A stretch of 64,000 nucleotides of DNA, taken from positions 2,454,001 to 2,518,000 of the forward strand of contig NZ_CP076538.1 in the NCBI RefSeq assembly GCF_018885265.1, in the 5' to 3' direction. The position numbers were made by a program, and so were the translations under genes. Under the pieces are notes generated by a model, which ran no database searches, was not told the DNA's origin, and was given only the letters and a program-made list of their open reading frames with translations. Source of the DNA: Amycolatopsis aidingensis (GTDB lineage Bacteria > Actinomycetota > Actinomycetes > Mycobacteriales > Pseudonocardiaceae). This document shows, one piece after another, positions 8,990-20,925 of this stretch (its first letter is position 1; every line of letters starts with the position of its first letter).

Positions 8990-9210
8990 AACCCCAGACT
9001 ACCGCGGTATCGACCACATGTTCGATACACGATCGGGTGATGACGCCCGGCGTGGGCGGGGTTGTTAGCGAGTACCGCCGAACGGGTCAACCACGGCCAA
9101 TGCCTGGTTCATCACGTAGCGCCGCTGGTGGTAGACGGGTGGCTGCCCCGGCGCGTACTTTACTCCTCTACGGGGATGAGCCCCGGAAACTGAATATCGA
9201 GGCCGAACGA
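8990..9210. other. Intergenic region between DUF222 gene and glycine riboswitch
   Basis: Holds the SOS-like box (9010-9025) and the DUF222 promoter on the minus strand. A possible weak -10 (TACTTT, about 9157) could start transcription of the riboswitch leader. I see no gene here. Confidence 0.4.
9010..9025. promoter_or_regulatory. LexA/SOS-like box upstream of DUF222 gene
   Basis: TCGACCACATGTTCGA matches the mycobacterial SOS consensus TCGAAC-N4-GTTCGA at 11 of 12 fixed positions. On the minus strand it lies about 17 bases before a TAGTCT -10, so it would cover the -35 of the DUF222 promoter. Confidence 0.6.
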
Positions 9211-9417
9211 GCCGGAGCGGGAGAGTCTCCGTCGCGTCACCAGCGCGGACGGGGCACCGAAGGAGCAAGCTCCCCGCCAATCTCTCAGGTACAGCTACCG
9301 CTCAGGCGAGGCCACTCTGGAAAGCAGGCTGACCAGCCTCACCCAAGGTGAAAGCCGTTTGCCGCCGTCAGGCGGCCGGTGGTGAAACTCTCAGGTGCCA
9401 TGACAGAGGGGGAGTTC
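9211..9417 (+). promoter_or_regulatory. Tandem glycine riboswitch
   Basis: Two aptamer-like segments follow one another: the first about 9211-9293 (GCGGGAGAGTC... GGCACCGAAGGAGCAA... AATCTCTCAGGTAC) and the second about 9311-9417 (CACTCTGGAAAGCAGG... CACCCAAGGTGAAAGCC... AAACTCTCAGGTGCCATGACAGAGGGGGAG). These are the conserved blocks of the glycine (gcvT) riboswitch, which classically occurs as a cooperative tandem pair. It lies directly upstream of gcvP, so glycine should raise expression of the whole cleavage operon. Confidence 0.93.
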
Positions 9418-9465
9418 CCAGCGGCAACGGGCATGCCCGCCCGCTACGAGAAGAGGAGCTCCCAC

Positions 9466-12288
<2,823 letters not shown>

Positions 12289-12302
12289 GGAGCAGTACCC
12301 GG

Positions 12303-13406
12303 ATGACCACGCAGTCTCCACTGCACGAGGTGCACACCGAGCTCGGTGCCTCGTTCACCGACTTCGCCGGCTGGTCCATGCCGGTGCGGTACTCCAGCGA
12401 GCTCGCCGAACACAGGGCGGTCCGGGAGACCGCGGGCCAGTTCGACCTCTCGCATATGGCCGAGATCGAGGTGACCGGCCCGGAAGCAGGGCGCGCGCTG
12501 AACTACGCCATGGTCGGCAACATCGCCGGTATCAAGGTGGGCAGGGCCCGCTACACCATGCTGTGCCACGAGACCGGCGGCGTGCTGGACGACCTGGTCG
12601 TCTACCGCCCCGGTGAGGAACGGTTCATGGTGGTGGCCAACGCGGGCAACGCGGCGGTGGCCGTGACCGAGCTGACCGACCGGGCCCGCGGGTTCGACGC
12701 CGTGGTCACCGACCGCTCGGCGGAGACCGCCCTGATCGCCGTGCAGGGCCCCCGGGCCGTCGGCATCCTCCGTGGCCTGCTGGACTCGGTCGAGCTGGAG
12801 GGCGGCCTGGACGCGCTGAAGTACTACGCCGCCACCCCCGCGGTGCTGGGCGGGCACGAGCTGCTGCTGGCCCGCACCGGCTACACCGGTGAGGACGGCT
12901 TCGAGCTGTTCTGCCCCGCGGGCGAGGCGCCCGCCGTCTGGCGGCTGGTGGCCGAGGCCGGTGAACCGGACGGCCTGCTGCCCGCCGGGCTGGCCTGCCG
13001 GGACACCCTGCGGCTGGAGGCAGGCATGCCGCTGTACGGCAACGAGCTGACCGTCCGGCTGACCCCGTTCGAGGCGAACCTCGGCAGGCTGGTGAAATTC
13101 GACAAATCGGGTGACTTCGTCGGGCGCACCGCGCTGGAGAAGCACGGCGAACCCGAGCAGGTGCTGGTCGGCCTGCGTGGCACCGGGCGCAGGGCGCCGC
13201 GGCACGGTTACCGTGTCCTCGACGGTGAGCAGGAGGTCGGCGAGGTGACCAGCGGGGCGCTGTCCCCGACGCTGGGACACCCCGTCGCGATGGCCTACCT
13301 GCCGCCCCGGCTGAGCGAGCCGGGCACCGGCCTCTCCGTCGACATCCGGGGCCGCCTCGAACCGGTCGAGGTCGTCGCCCTGCCCTTCTACAAGCGCGCG
13401 AAGTGA
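12303..13406 (+). CDS. gcvT: Aminomethyltransferase, T protein
   Basis: Tetrahydrofolate-dependent T protein, 367 aa, full length. It releases ammonia from the aminomethyl-lipoyl group of GcvH and makes methylene-tetrahydrofolate. N-terminal folate-binding domain ([24 protein letters not shown]) and C-terminal barrel ([29 protein letters not shown]). It starts 14 bases after gcvP with GAGGAGC upstream, and gcvH follows after 14 bases. Confidence 0.97.
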   Translation: MTTQSPLHEVHTELGASFTDFAGWSMPVRYSSELAEHRAVRETAGQFDLSHMAEIEVTGPEAGRALNYAMVGNIAGIKVGRARYTMLCHETGGVLDDLVVYRPGEERFMVVANAGNAAVAVTELTDRARGFDAVVTDRSAETALIAVQGPRAVGILRGLLDSVELEGGLDALKYYAATPAVLGGHELLLARTGYTGEDGFELFCPAGEAPAVWRLVAEAGEPDGLLPAGLACRDTLRLEAGMPLYGNELTVRLTPFEANLGRLVKFDKSGDFVGRTALEKHGEPEQVLVGLRGTGRRAPRHGYRVLDGEQEVGEVTSGALSPTLGHPVAMAYLPPRLSEPGTGLSVDIRGRLEPVEVVALPFYKRAK

Positions 13407-13420
13407 GGAAAAGCGGACCG

Positions 13421-13801
13421 ATGAGCAACATCCCGGAGAACCTGAGCTACACCAAGGAGCACGAGTGGCTGAGCGCCGCGGACGGCGTGGCCACCGTCGG
13501 CATCACCTCCTTCGCCGCGGAGTCCCTCGGCGACATCGTGTTCGTGCAGCTGCCCGAGGTCGGGGACAACATCACCGCGGGTGAGCCCTGTGGCGAGATC
13601 GAGTCCACCAAGTCGGTGAGCGAGCTGTACGCCCCGGTCACCGGCGAGGTCGTGGAGATCAACGAGGCCGCAGCGGACGCGCCCGAAGTGATCAACTCCG
13701 ACCCCTACGAGCAGGGCTGGCTGTTCCGCGTGCGCACCGAGAGCATGCCGGAACTGCTGGACGCGCAGGAGTACTCGAAGGTCGTCGAGGAAGGAGAGTG
13801 A
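13421..13801 (+). CDS. gcvH: Glycine cleavage H protein
   Basis: 126-aa lipoyl carrier protein. The lipoylated lysine is K64 in [19 protein letters not shown], the conserved biotinyl/lipoyl hairpin. ATG 13421 replaces an earlier in-frame start because it gives [17 protein letters not shown], the expected N-terminus. It needs lipoate, which links it to lipA two genes downstream. Its stop lies two bases from the glyA start. Confidence 0.97.
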   Translation: MSNIPENLSYTKEHEWLSAADGVATVGITSFAAESLGDIVFVQLPEVGDNITAGEPCGEIESTKSVSELYAPVTGEVVEINEAAADAPEVINSDPYEQGWLFRVRTESMPELLDAQEYSKVVEEGE

Positions 13802-13803
13802 GC

Positions 13804-15075
13804 ATGGACTCGTTCAACGCCAATCTGTCCACTGTGGATCCCGAGGTCGCCGCGGCGGTGGCCGAGGAGCGTAAGCGGCAGCAGAACACCCTGGAAATGA
13901 TCGCTTCGGAGAACTTCGCCCCGGTTGGCGTGCTCGAGGCGCAGGGATCCGTGCTCACCAACAAGTACGCCGAGGGCTACCCCGGCAGGCGGTACTACGG
14001 CGGCTGCGAGCATGTGGACGTCGTCGAGACGCTGGCGCGCGAGCGGGCCAAGGAGCTGTTCGGCGCCGAGTACGCCAACGTGCAGCCGCACTCCGGTGCG
14101 CAGGCCAACGCGGCCGCCATGGTCGCCCTGCTCGAGCCGGGGGACACCATCCTCGGTCTCGACCTGGCGCACGGCGGGCACCTCACGCACGGGATGAAGA
14201 TCAACTTCTCCGGCAAGCTCTACAACGTGGTTCCATACCACGTCGACAAGGAGACCGGCCAGATCGACATGGCCGAGGTGGAGAAGCTGGCCCGCGAGCA
14301 CAAGCCGAAGCTGATCATCGCAGGCTGGTCGGCCTATCCCCGGCAGCTCGACTTCGCCGAGTTCCGCCGGATCGCCGACGCGGTGGACGCCAAGCTGATG
14401 GTGGACATGGCGCATTTCGCCGGCCTGGTCGCGGCCGGGCTGCACCCGAGCCCGGTGCCGCACGCCGACGTGGTGACCACCACCACGCACAAGACCCTCG
14501 GCGGGCCGCGCGGCGGCATCATCCTGGCCAAGAAGGAGCTGGCCAAGAAGCTCAACTCGGCGGTGTTCCCCGGTCAGCAGGGCGGGCCGCTGGAGCATGT
14601 CATCGCGGCCAAGGCGGTGGCGCTGAAGATCGCCGCGAGTGAGGAGTTCCGGGAGCGGCAACAGCGCGTGCTGGACGGCGCCAAGACGCTGGCCGCCCGG
14701 CTGTCCCACCCGGACTGCGTTTCGGCTGGGGTCCGGGTGCTCACCGGTGGCACCGATGTGCACCTGGTGCTGGTGGACCTGGTCAACTCCACCCTGGACG
14801 GGCAGCAGGCCGAGGACCGGCTGCACAGCATCGGGATCACGGTCAACCGCAACGCGGTGCCGTTCGACCCGCGTCCGCCGATGGTCACCTCCGGCCTGCG
14901 GATCGGTACCCCGGCACTGGCCACCCGCGGGTTCGCCGCCGACGACTTCGCCGAGGTCGCCGACATCATCGCCGCCGCGCTGCGCCCGGACTTCGACGAG
15001 GCCACCCAGCAGGAACTGAGTGGCAGGGTCGAGCTGCTGGCCAAGAAGCACCCGTTGTACGCGGACCTGCCATGA
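13804..15075 (+). CDS. glyA: Serine hydroxymethyltransferase
   Basis: PLP enzyme of 423 aa converting glycine plus methylene-tetrahydrofolate to serine. [10 protein letters not shown] at the N-terminus, [15 protein letters not shown], and [15 protein letters not shown] with the PLP lysine at 230. ATG 13804 follows AAGGAGAG, which sits in the gcvH stop region. It couples the methylene-THF made by GcvT to serine, which sdaA then deaminates. Its stop overlaps the lipA start as ATGA. A second glyA probably exists elsewhere in the genome. Confidence 0.97.
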   Translation: MDSFNANLSTVDPEVAAAVAEERKRQQNTLEMIASENFAPVGVLEAQGSVLTNKYAEGYPGRRYYGGCEHVDVVETLARERAKELFGAEYANVQPHSGAQANAAAMVALLEPGDTILGLDLAHGGHLTHGMKINFSGKLYNVVPYHVDKETGQIDMAEVEKLAREHKPKLIIAGWSAYPRQLDFAEFRRIADAVDAKLMVDMAHFAGLVAAGLHPSPVPHADVVTTTTHKTLGGPRGGIILAKKELAKKLNSAVFPGQQGGPLEHVIAAKAVALKIAASEEFRERQQRVLDGAKTLAARLSHPDCVSAGVRVLTGGTDVHLVLVDLVNSTLDGQQAEDRLHSIGITVNRNAVPFDPRPPMVTSGLRIGTPALATRGFAADDFAEVADIIAAALRPDFDEATQQELSGRVELLAKKHPLYADLP

Positions 15076-16077
15076 GTGGGGTGGCTCCCGACGGTCGGAA
15101 GTTGTTGCGTCTTGAGGTGCGTAACAGTGAGACGCCGATTGAGAAGAAGCCGTCGTGGATCAGGACGCGGGTGCGGATGGGTCCGGAGTTCACGGAGTTG
15201 AAGGGGTTGGTGCGCCGTGAGGGGTTGCACACGGTGTGTGAGGAGGCGGGGTGCCCGAATATTTATGAGTGTTGGGAGGATCGGGAGGCGACGTTCCTGA
15301 TTGGTGGGGATCAGTGCACGCGGCGGTGTGATTTCTGTCAGATTGATACGGGTCGGCCTGCGGCGTTGGATGTGGCGGAGCCGCGGAAGGTGGCGGAGAG
15401 TGTGCGGGCGATGGGGTTGCGGTATTCGACGGTGACGGGGGTGGCGCGGGATGATCTGGCGGATGGTGGGGCGTGGTTGTATGCGGAGACGGTGCGGCAG
15501 ATTCATGGGGTGAATCCGGGGACGGGGGTGGAGTTGTTGATCCCGGATTTCAATGCTGATCCGGGTCAGTTGGGGAGGTGTTCTCCTCGGGGCCGGAGGT
15601 GCTGGCGCATAATGTGGAGACGGTGCCGCGGTTGTTTCGGCGGGTGCGGCCGGGGTTTCGGTATGAGCGGTCGTTGGAGGTGTTGTCGCGGGCGCGGGAT
15701 GCGGGGTTGGTGACGAAGTCGAATTTGATTCTGGGGATGGGGGAGTCGCCGGATGAGGTGGAGCCGGCGTTGGCTGATCTGGTGGGGCGGGGTGTGAGAT
15801 TGTGACGATTACGCAGTATTTGCGGCCTTCGCCGCGGCATTTGCCGGTGGATCGGTGGGTGAAGCCGGAGGAGTTCGTGGCGCATACGCGTACGGCGGAG
15901 CGGTTGGGGTTTGCCGGGGTGATGGCGGGTCCGCTGGTGCGGTCGTCGTATCGGGCGGGCCGGTTGTATGCCCAGACCAAGCGGTATCGGGGTGAGTCCC
16001 TGCCGGAGGGGCTGGAGCATCTGGACACCCACACCCCCGCCGCCCAGGAAGCCAGCTCCCTCCTGGCAAGACGTTAG
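15072..16077 (+). pseudogene. lipA: Lipoyl synthase, broken by two -1 frame changes
   Basis: Radical-SAM lipoyl synthase that would insert sulfur into octanoyl-GcvH. N-terminal [13 protein letters not shown] and CTRRCDFC (the two Fe-S cluster cysteine sets), later [13 protein letters not shown], and [23 protein letters not shown] with RSSYRAG at the C-terminus. The domains lie in three frames. One missing G in the G run at about 15570-15573 restores [18 protein letters not shown]; one missing G at about 15798 restores [11 protein letters not shown]. Either the gene is dead and another lipA serves, or the read has two indels. Wobble positions from about 15,090 to 15,990 are almost all G or T, unlike the C/G of neighbouring genes. 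ATG 15072 overlaps the glyA stop. Confidence 0.88.
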
Positions 16078-16086
16078 GAGCCGACG

Positions 16087-17463
16087 ATGGCCATCAGCGT
16101 CTTCGATCTGTTCTCGATCGGAATCGGGCCGTCCAGTTCGCACACCGTGGGCCCGATGCGGGCCGCGCGAACATTCGTGGACGGGCTCGCTGCCGATGGC
16201 CTGTTGCGGGAGACGACCAGGGTGCGCGCCGAGTTGTTCGGCTCGCTCGGCGCCACCGGACACGGCCACGGCAGCGACAAGGCCGTCCTGCTCGGCCTCG
16301 CGGGCGAGCGGCCGGAGGAGGTGGACACTGACTCCGTGCCCGACCGGGTCGCGGCCATCCGGGAGTCCCGGCGGCTGCTGTTGCGCGGCGAGCACGAGAT
16401 CTCCTTCGCGGTGGACAAGGACCTGCTGATGCACCGGCGCAGGTCGTTGCCCGCGCACCCGAACGGGATGACCTTCCGGGCCTTCGGTGCGGACGGCGCG
16501 GTGCTGCGCGAACGGGTCTACTACTCGGTGGGCGGCGGGTTCGTGCTGGACGAGTCCGCCATGCAGGGCGATCCGGTGATCGTCGAGGACTCGACCCCGG
16601 TGCCGCACCCCTTCCGTACCGGAGCCGACCTGCTCGAGCAGTGCCGTACCTCCGGCCTGCCGGTCAGCCAGGTCATGATGCGCAACGAGCTGTGCTGGCG
16701 CACGGGGGACGAGATCAAGGCGGGCCTGCTGGAGATCTGGCAGGTGATGGTCGAGTGCGTGCGCAACGGCTGCGAGCACGACGGGGTACTGCCCGGCGGG
16801 CTGAAGGTGCCGCGCAGGGCCAAGGCGTTGCACGACAAGCTGCGTGCCCAGGACGGCGCCGGGGACGCCCTGCACGCGATGGACTGGGTCAGCCTGTACG
16901 CGCTGGCTGTCAACGAGGAGAACGCCTCCGGCGGGCGGGTGGTGACCGCGCCGACCAACGGCGCCGCCGGCATCATCCCCGCGGTGCTGCACTACTACAC
17001 CCGGTTCATCCGCACCGCTACCGAGGAGGGTGTGATCACCTTCCTGCTCACCGCGGGTGCGATCGGCTCGGTGCTGAAGCAGACCGGGTCGATCTCCGGG
17101 GCCGAGGTCGGTTGCCAGGGCGAGGTCGGCTCCGCCTGCGCGATGGCGGCTGCCGGGCTCACCGAGGTCCTCGGCGGGACCCCGGCGCAGGTGGAGAACG
17201 CCGCCGAGATCGGCGTGGAGCATCACCTCGGGCTCACCTGTGATCCGGTGGGTGGGCTGGTGCAGATCCCGTGCATCGAGCGCAACGCCGTCGGTGCCTC
17301 GAAGGCCATCCACGCCGCGCGGATGGCGATGTGGGGTGACGGCAGCCATGTCGTCGCGCTGGACAAGGCGATCAAGACCATGCGCGAGACCGGTGCGGAC
17401 ATGAAGGTCAAGTACAAGGAGACCGCGCGCGGCGGGCTCGCCGTGAACGTCATCGAGTGCTGA
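16087..17463 (+). CDS. sdaA: L-serine ammonia-lyase, iron-sulfur type
   Basis: Single-chain L-serine dehydratase of 458 aa, splitting serine to pyruvate and ammonia with a 4Fe-4S cluster. [18 protein letters not shown] at the N-terminus is the family signature; candidate cluster cysteines are in [25 protein letters not shown] and QIPCIERN. It starts nine bases after the lipA frame, with AGGAG just upstream, and closes the operon. With gcvP-T-H and glyA it turns two glycines into pyruvate, CO2 and ammonia. Confidence 0.96.
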   Translation: MAISVFDLFSIGIGPSSSHTVGPMRAARTFVDGLAADGLLRETTRVRAELFGSLGATGHGHGSDKAVLLGLAGERPEEVDTDSVPDRVAAIRESRRLLLRGEHEISFAVDKDLLMHRRRSLPAHPNGMTFRAFGADGAVLRERVYYSVGGGFVLDESAMQGDPVIVEDSTPVPHPFRTGADLLEQCRTSGLPVSQVMMRNELCWRTGDEIKAGLLEIWQVMVECVRNGCEHDGVLPGGLKVPRRAKALHDKLRAQDGAGDALHAMDWVSLYALAVNEENASGGRVVTAPTNGAAGIIPAVLHYYTRFIRTATEEGVITFLLTAGAIGSVLKQTGSISGAEVGCQGEVGSACAMAAAGLTEVLGGTPAQVENAAEIGVEHHLGLTCDPVGGLVQIPCIERNAVGASKAIHAARMAMWGDGSHVVALDKAIKTMRETGADMKVKYKETARGGLAVNVIEC

Positions 17464-17512
17464 GCGAACCGCCGCCTACACTCGGTGTCGGATGCCGAGG
17501 TAAGGAGAGACG

Positions 17513-18238
17513 GTGAGTGTGCGGTCCGAAGGCGGATGGAGCGCGGGCGATGCGCTGTTCCGGCCGGTGCGGGCCGGGAACGCCTTCGAGGAAACCGTCG
17601 AGCGGCTGCTGCAGGCGATCCGGCTCGGCGTGGTCGGTGCTGGGGAGCGGCTGCCCGCGGAACGCGAGCTGGCCGAGCGCCTCGGGGTGAGCAGGGTGAC
17701 CCTGCGCGAGGCCATCCGGGCGCTGGCCGACGCCGGGTACGTCACCTCCCGCCGGGGCCGCTACGGCGGCACTTTCGTCACCGAGAACCTGCCCCCGCCG
17801 CGGGCCGATGGCAGGCCGCGCGACCCCGCCGCGCTGGAGGACGCGCTCGGCCTGCGGCACGTGCTGGAGACCGGCGCCGCCGAGCTGGCGGCCTCCCGGA
17901 CGCTGACCCCCGCCGACCGCAGGCATCTCACCAGCACCCTTGCCGATACCGGGTCCGCGGATATCGCCGACTACCGGCGCAGGGACTCCCGGCTGCACCT
18001 GGCGATCGCCGAGGTCACCGGCTCCGGCTCGCTGACAACCGCGGTGGCCGACGTGCGGATGCGGATCAACGAGCTGCTGGAGGAGATCCCGTTGCTGGAA
18101 CCCAACCTCGAGCACTCCAACACCCAGCACGAGGTGGTCGTGGACGCCATCCTTGCCGGCGACCCGGTGGCCGCCCGCCAGGCCATGGCCGAGCACATCG
18201 AGGGCACGGCCTCGTTGCTGCGCGGTTTTCTCACCTGA
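17513..18238 (+). CDS. FadR-subfamily GntR transcriptional regulator
   Basis: 241-aa DNA-binding protein. N-terminal winged helix, residues about 25-90 (GERLPAERELAERLGVSRVTLREAIRALADAGYV), then an all-helical FCD ligand domain with likely metal/ligand residues in RRRDSRLHLAIAE and MAEHIEG. It follows sdaA by 49 bases on the same strand with AAGGAG before GTG 17513, so it could be part of the operon or regulate amine/glycine genes here. The ligand is unknown; related regulators of the ethanolamine/glutamyl-amine genes exist in actinomycetes, which makes a local role plausible but unproven. Confidence 0.88.
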   Translation: MSVRSEGGWSAGDALFRPVRAGNAFEETVERLLQAIRLGVVGAGERLPAERELAERLGVSRVTLREAIRALADAGYVTSRRGRYGGTFVTENLPPPRADGRPRDPAALEDALGLRHVLETGAAELAASRTLTPADRRHLTSTLADTGSADIADYRRRDSRLHLAIAEVTGSGSLTTAVADVRMRINELLEEIPLLEPNLEHSNTQHEVVVDAILAGDPVAARQAMAEHIEGTASLLRGFLT

Positions 18239-18317
18239 GCAGCTCAACCTCCCTGGCCCGTTCGGCGTACTGAGACCGGTGGCTGATTGACGCCCTACCG
18301 GCTCAGGAGGTCGAAAG

Positions 18318-20270
18318 GTGACGGACTCGGACGAATCGGGCGACCAGGGCGCTACGCCGGCCCGCCGCAAACGGATCTGGCGCCGGATCCGGCGGACCGC
18401 TTACTGGGTGACCGGCATCGGGATCGTCGTCCCGGTGCTGGCCTTCCTGGTCGGGTACCTGATCTGGGACGTGCGCGATCCGCACCAGGTGCTGGCCGGG
18501 CTGGAGAAGACCGTCGTGCTGGAGTACGCCGACGGCAGCGAGTTACTGAAGCTCACCCCGGAGGACGGGGACCGCCGGTTCGTGCCGTACCAGGAGGTGC
18601 CGCGGCGGCTGCGGGAGGCGATCATCGCGGTGGAGGACCCGACGTTCTGGGAGAACGAGGGTTTCGACCCGGCGGGCATCGCCAGGGCCGCGATCACCGG
18701 GGTCGGCGGCGGCTCCGGGATCACCCAGCAGTACATCAAGAAGTCCACCGGCGAGGATCAGGCGACCTACCTGCGCAAGTTCAAGGAACTGGTGCTGGCC
18801 ACCAAGATCACCCAGGAGCAGCGCAAGGAGGAGATCTTCGAGAGCTATGTCAACATCATCTCCTTCGGGCGGAACACGCACGGCCCGGCGGCCGCGATCG
18901 AGGCCTACTTCGGCAAGTCCATCGAGGACGGTCTCAGTTGGAGCCAGGCCGCCTTCCTCGCCGGGATGATCCAGTCGCCCTCGGTGCACGACCCGGCGGT
19001 CTCCGGCCATGCGCACGCCAAGAAGCGCTGGGAGTACGTGATGGCCAAGCTGGTCGAGCGCGGTTACCTGGAGCCTTCCGAGCGCGCCCGGATCAGCTAC
19101 CCCGGCGACGAGATCGCCGATCCGGCCGAGAGCAGGGCCGGTCAGCTCAGCTATACCGAGTACCACATCAAGCAACGGGTGCTGGCCGAGCTGGAGCGGG
19201 AAGGGGTGCCCATGGACCGGCTGCGGCGGGAGGGGATGCGGATCGAGACCACCATCGACCCCGGCGCCCAGGCGGAGAGCGAGCGGGTGGTGCGCGAACG
19301 GCTGGCGGGCCAGCCGGACCACCTGCGTGCCGCACTGGTCGCGGTGGCACCGGAAACCGGGGCCGTGGTCGCCTACCACGGTGGCTCCTGGAACGTGCGC
19401 GACTATGCGGCCACCCCGCGACCACCGGGGTCGGCCTTCCACCCGTTCGTCACGGTGGCCGGGCTCCGGCAGGGCAGCGGGATCGAGAAGACCTTTCCCG
19501 CCCCGCACCGGATGCATTTCGGTGGGGAGGAGTTCCGTAACGCGACCGACTGCGCGAGTACCGAGCGCTGCTCGGTCCGGGAGGCCACCAGGGTGTCGGC
19601 CGACACCCCGTTCGTCGCGATGACCAAGGCCTTCGGCGCGGAGAACGTCAGTGAGGCCGCAAGGGACGCCGGTATCCCGGCGGAGATCGCGGGCGAGCCG
19701 ACCCTGCGCGAGCCGGACGGCGTCTCGATCGGCCCCGGGATCGCGGTGGGCCGCTACCCCGTGCGCCCGCTCGACCTCGCAGGCGCCTACGCCACCTTCG
19801 CCGGGCAGGGCATGCGTGTGCGGCCGCATTTCGTGGCCAGGGTGCGGGACGAGGACGGCGAGGTGGCCTGGCAGCGCAGGCCGTCCGGGGTACCCGCCTT
19901 CGGCACTGGGCCGGAGAGCTCCGGCCGGGACGCCCGGATCGCCGCCGAGGTGACCGCCTCCCTGCGCGAGGTCGGCGAGCGCAGCGCGGACCTGCCGGGT
20001 GGTCGGCCCGCGGCGGCGAAGGCGGGTACGCACCGGTTCGCGGGCACCGGGGACAACTCCGCGGCCTGGATGGCCGGGTACACCCCGCAGCTGGCCACCG
20101 CCGTCTGGGTCGGAGCCGACCGGGAACGCAGGCTCCGGGACGCCCGCAACGAGCGGGTGACCGGCGAGACGATCCCGGCGGACATCTGGCGGTCCTTCAT
20201 GGCGGACTACCACCGGGACCTTCCGGTTAGCAGGCTGCCACCGGCGCCCCCGCCCCGGGTCAGCCGGTGA
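18318..20270 (+). CDS. Class A PBP-like transglycosylase with degenerate transpeptidase domain
   Basis: 650-aa membrane-anchored cell-wall enzyme: basic cytoplasmic tail, one transmembrane helix at about 27-50, glycosyltransferase 51 domain (about 85-260), then a transpeptidase fold. The GT51 domain looks intact: E106 in VEDPTFWENEGFDPAG, GGSGITQQYIKKS, and KITQEQRKEEIFESYVN. The transpeptidase is not: SxxK is S372-A-F-H375, SxN is S427-A-D429, and KTG is K568-A-G. All three catalytic motifs are altered while the fold (PPGSAFHPFV, GYTPQLATAVWVG) is kept. I infer a glycan polymerase without cross-linking activity. It ends convergently, overlapping the methyltransferase end by 11 bases. Confidence 0.9.
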   Translation: MTDSDESGDQGATPARRKRIWRRIRRTAYWVTGIGIVVPVLAFLVGYLIWDVRDPHQVLAGLEKTVVLEYADGSELLKLTPEDGDRRFVPYQEVPRRLREAIIAVEDPTFWENEGFDPAGIARAAITGVGGGSGITQQYIKKSTGEDQATYLRKFKELVLATKITQEQRKEEIFESYVNIISFGRNTHGPAAAIEAYFGKSIEDGLSWSQAAFLAGMIQSPSVHDPAVSGHAHAKKRWEYVMAKLVERGYLEPSERARISYPGDEIADPAESRAGQLSYTEYHIKQRVLAELEREGVPMDRLRREGMRIETTIDPGAQAESERVVRERLAGQPDHLRAALVAVAPETGAVVAYHGGSWNVRDYAATPRPPGSAFHPFVTVAGLRQGSGIEKTFPAPHRMHFGGEEFRNATDCASTERCSVREATRVSADTPFVAMTKAFGAENVSEAARDAGIPAEIAGEPTLREPDGVSIGPGIAVGRYPVRPLDLAGAYATFAGQGMRVRPHFVARVRDEDGEVAWQRRPSGVPAFGTGPESSGRDARIAAEVTASLREVGERSADLPGGRPAAAKAGTHRFAGTGDNSAAWMAGYTPQLATAVWVGADRERRLRDARNERVTGETIPADIWRSFMADYHRDLPVSRLPPAPPPRVSR

Positions 20271-20916
20271 CGAGCGCGATGGTGAGCCCGTCGTAGCCCT
20301 TGCCGCCGACCGTCTGCAACGCGGTCGCGTCCACGTTCGGCTCACCCGCGATCAGCTCGTGCAGCCGGTGGATCCCCTCGGTCGCGGCGTCCCGCTCGTC
20401 CTCCCGCACGATCTGCCCCCTGCGTACCACGTTGTCCACCACGATCACACTGCCCGGTTCGGACCGTTCCAGCGCGGCCCGGAAGTACTCGGCGCTGTTC
20501 TCCTTGTCCGCGTCGATGAAGGTGAGGCCGAACGGGCCCTCGATCCCGGGCAGGACCTCCAGAGCCTTGCCGAGCCGGACCTCGACCAGATCGGAAAGGC
20601 CCGCCCGGTCCAGATTGGCCTCGGCCACCTCGGCATGCCGCTGGTCCGCCTCCAGGGTCACCAGATGGCCGCCAGGGGGCAGCGCCCTGGCGAGCCAGAT
20701 CGTGCTGTACCCACCCAGGGTGCCGATCTCCAGGATGCGGCGCGCTCCGGACATCCTGGCCAGCAGATTGAGTAGTTTGCCCTGGTTCGGTGCCACCGCG
20801 ATGGACGGCAGGCCGGCGTCCTCGCTCGCCTTGATCGCGGCATCCAGCGCCGGATCGGCGGGGATCAGCCGCTCGGCGAAGTAGTCGTCGACCGCGTTCC
20901 ACAGTTGCTGGTTCAT
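20260..20916 (-). CDS. SAM-dependent O-methyltransferase
   Basis: 218-aa catechol-O-methyltransferase-type enzyme (methyltransferase family 3), a standard length. EIGTLGGYSTIWLARAL near residue 62 is the SAM loop; TFIDADKENSAEYFRAAL and IVVDNVVRRGQI supply the divalent-metal aspartates. Substrates in the family are catechols, CoA-bound hydroxycinnamates or polyketide phenols; nothing here decides between them. It lies nine bases downstream of the AraC gene on the same strand and may be cotranscribed. Confidence 0.9.
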   Translation of the reverse strand: MNQQLWNAVDDYFAERLIPADPALDAAIKASEDAGLPSIAVAPNQGKLLNLLARMSGARRILEIGTLGGYSTIWLARALPPGGHLVTLEADQRHAEVAEANLDRAGLSDLVEVRLGKALEVLPGIEGPFGLTFIDADKENSAEYFRAALERSEPGSVIVVDNVVRRGQIVREDERDAATEGIHRLHELIAGEPNVDATALQTVGGKGYDGLTIALVTG

Positions 20917-20925
20917 GCCTCCTCC

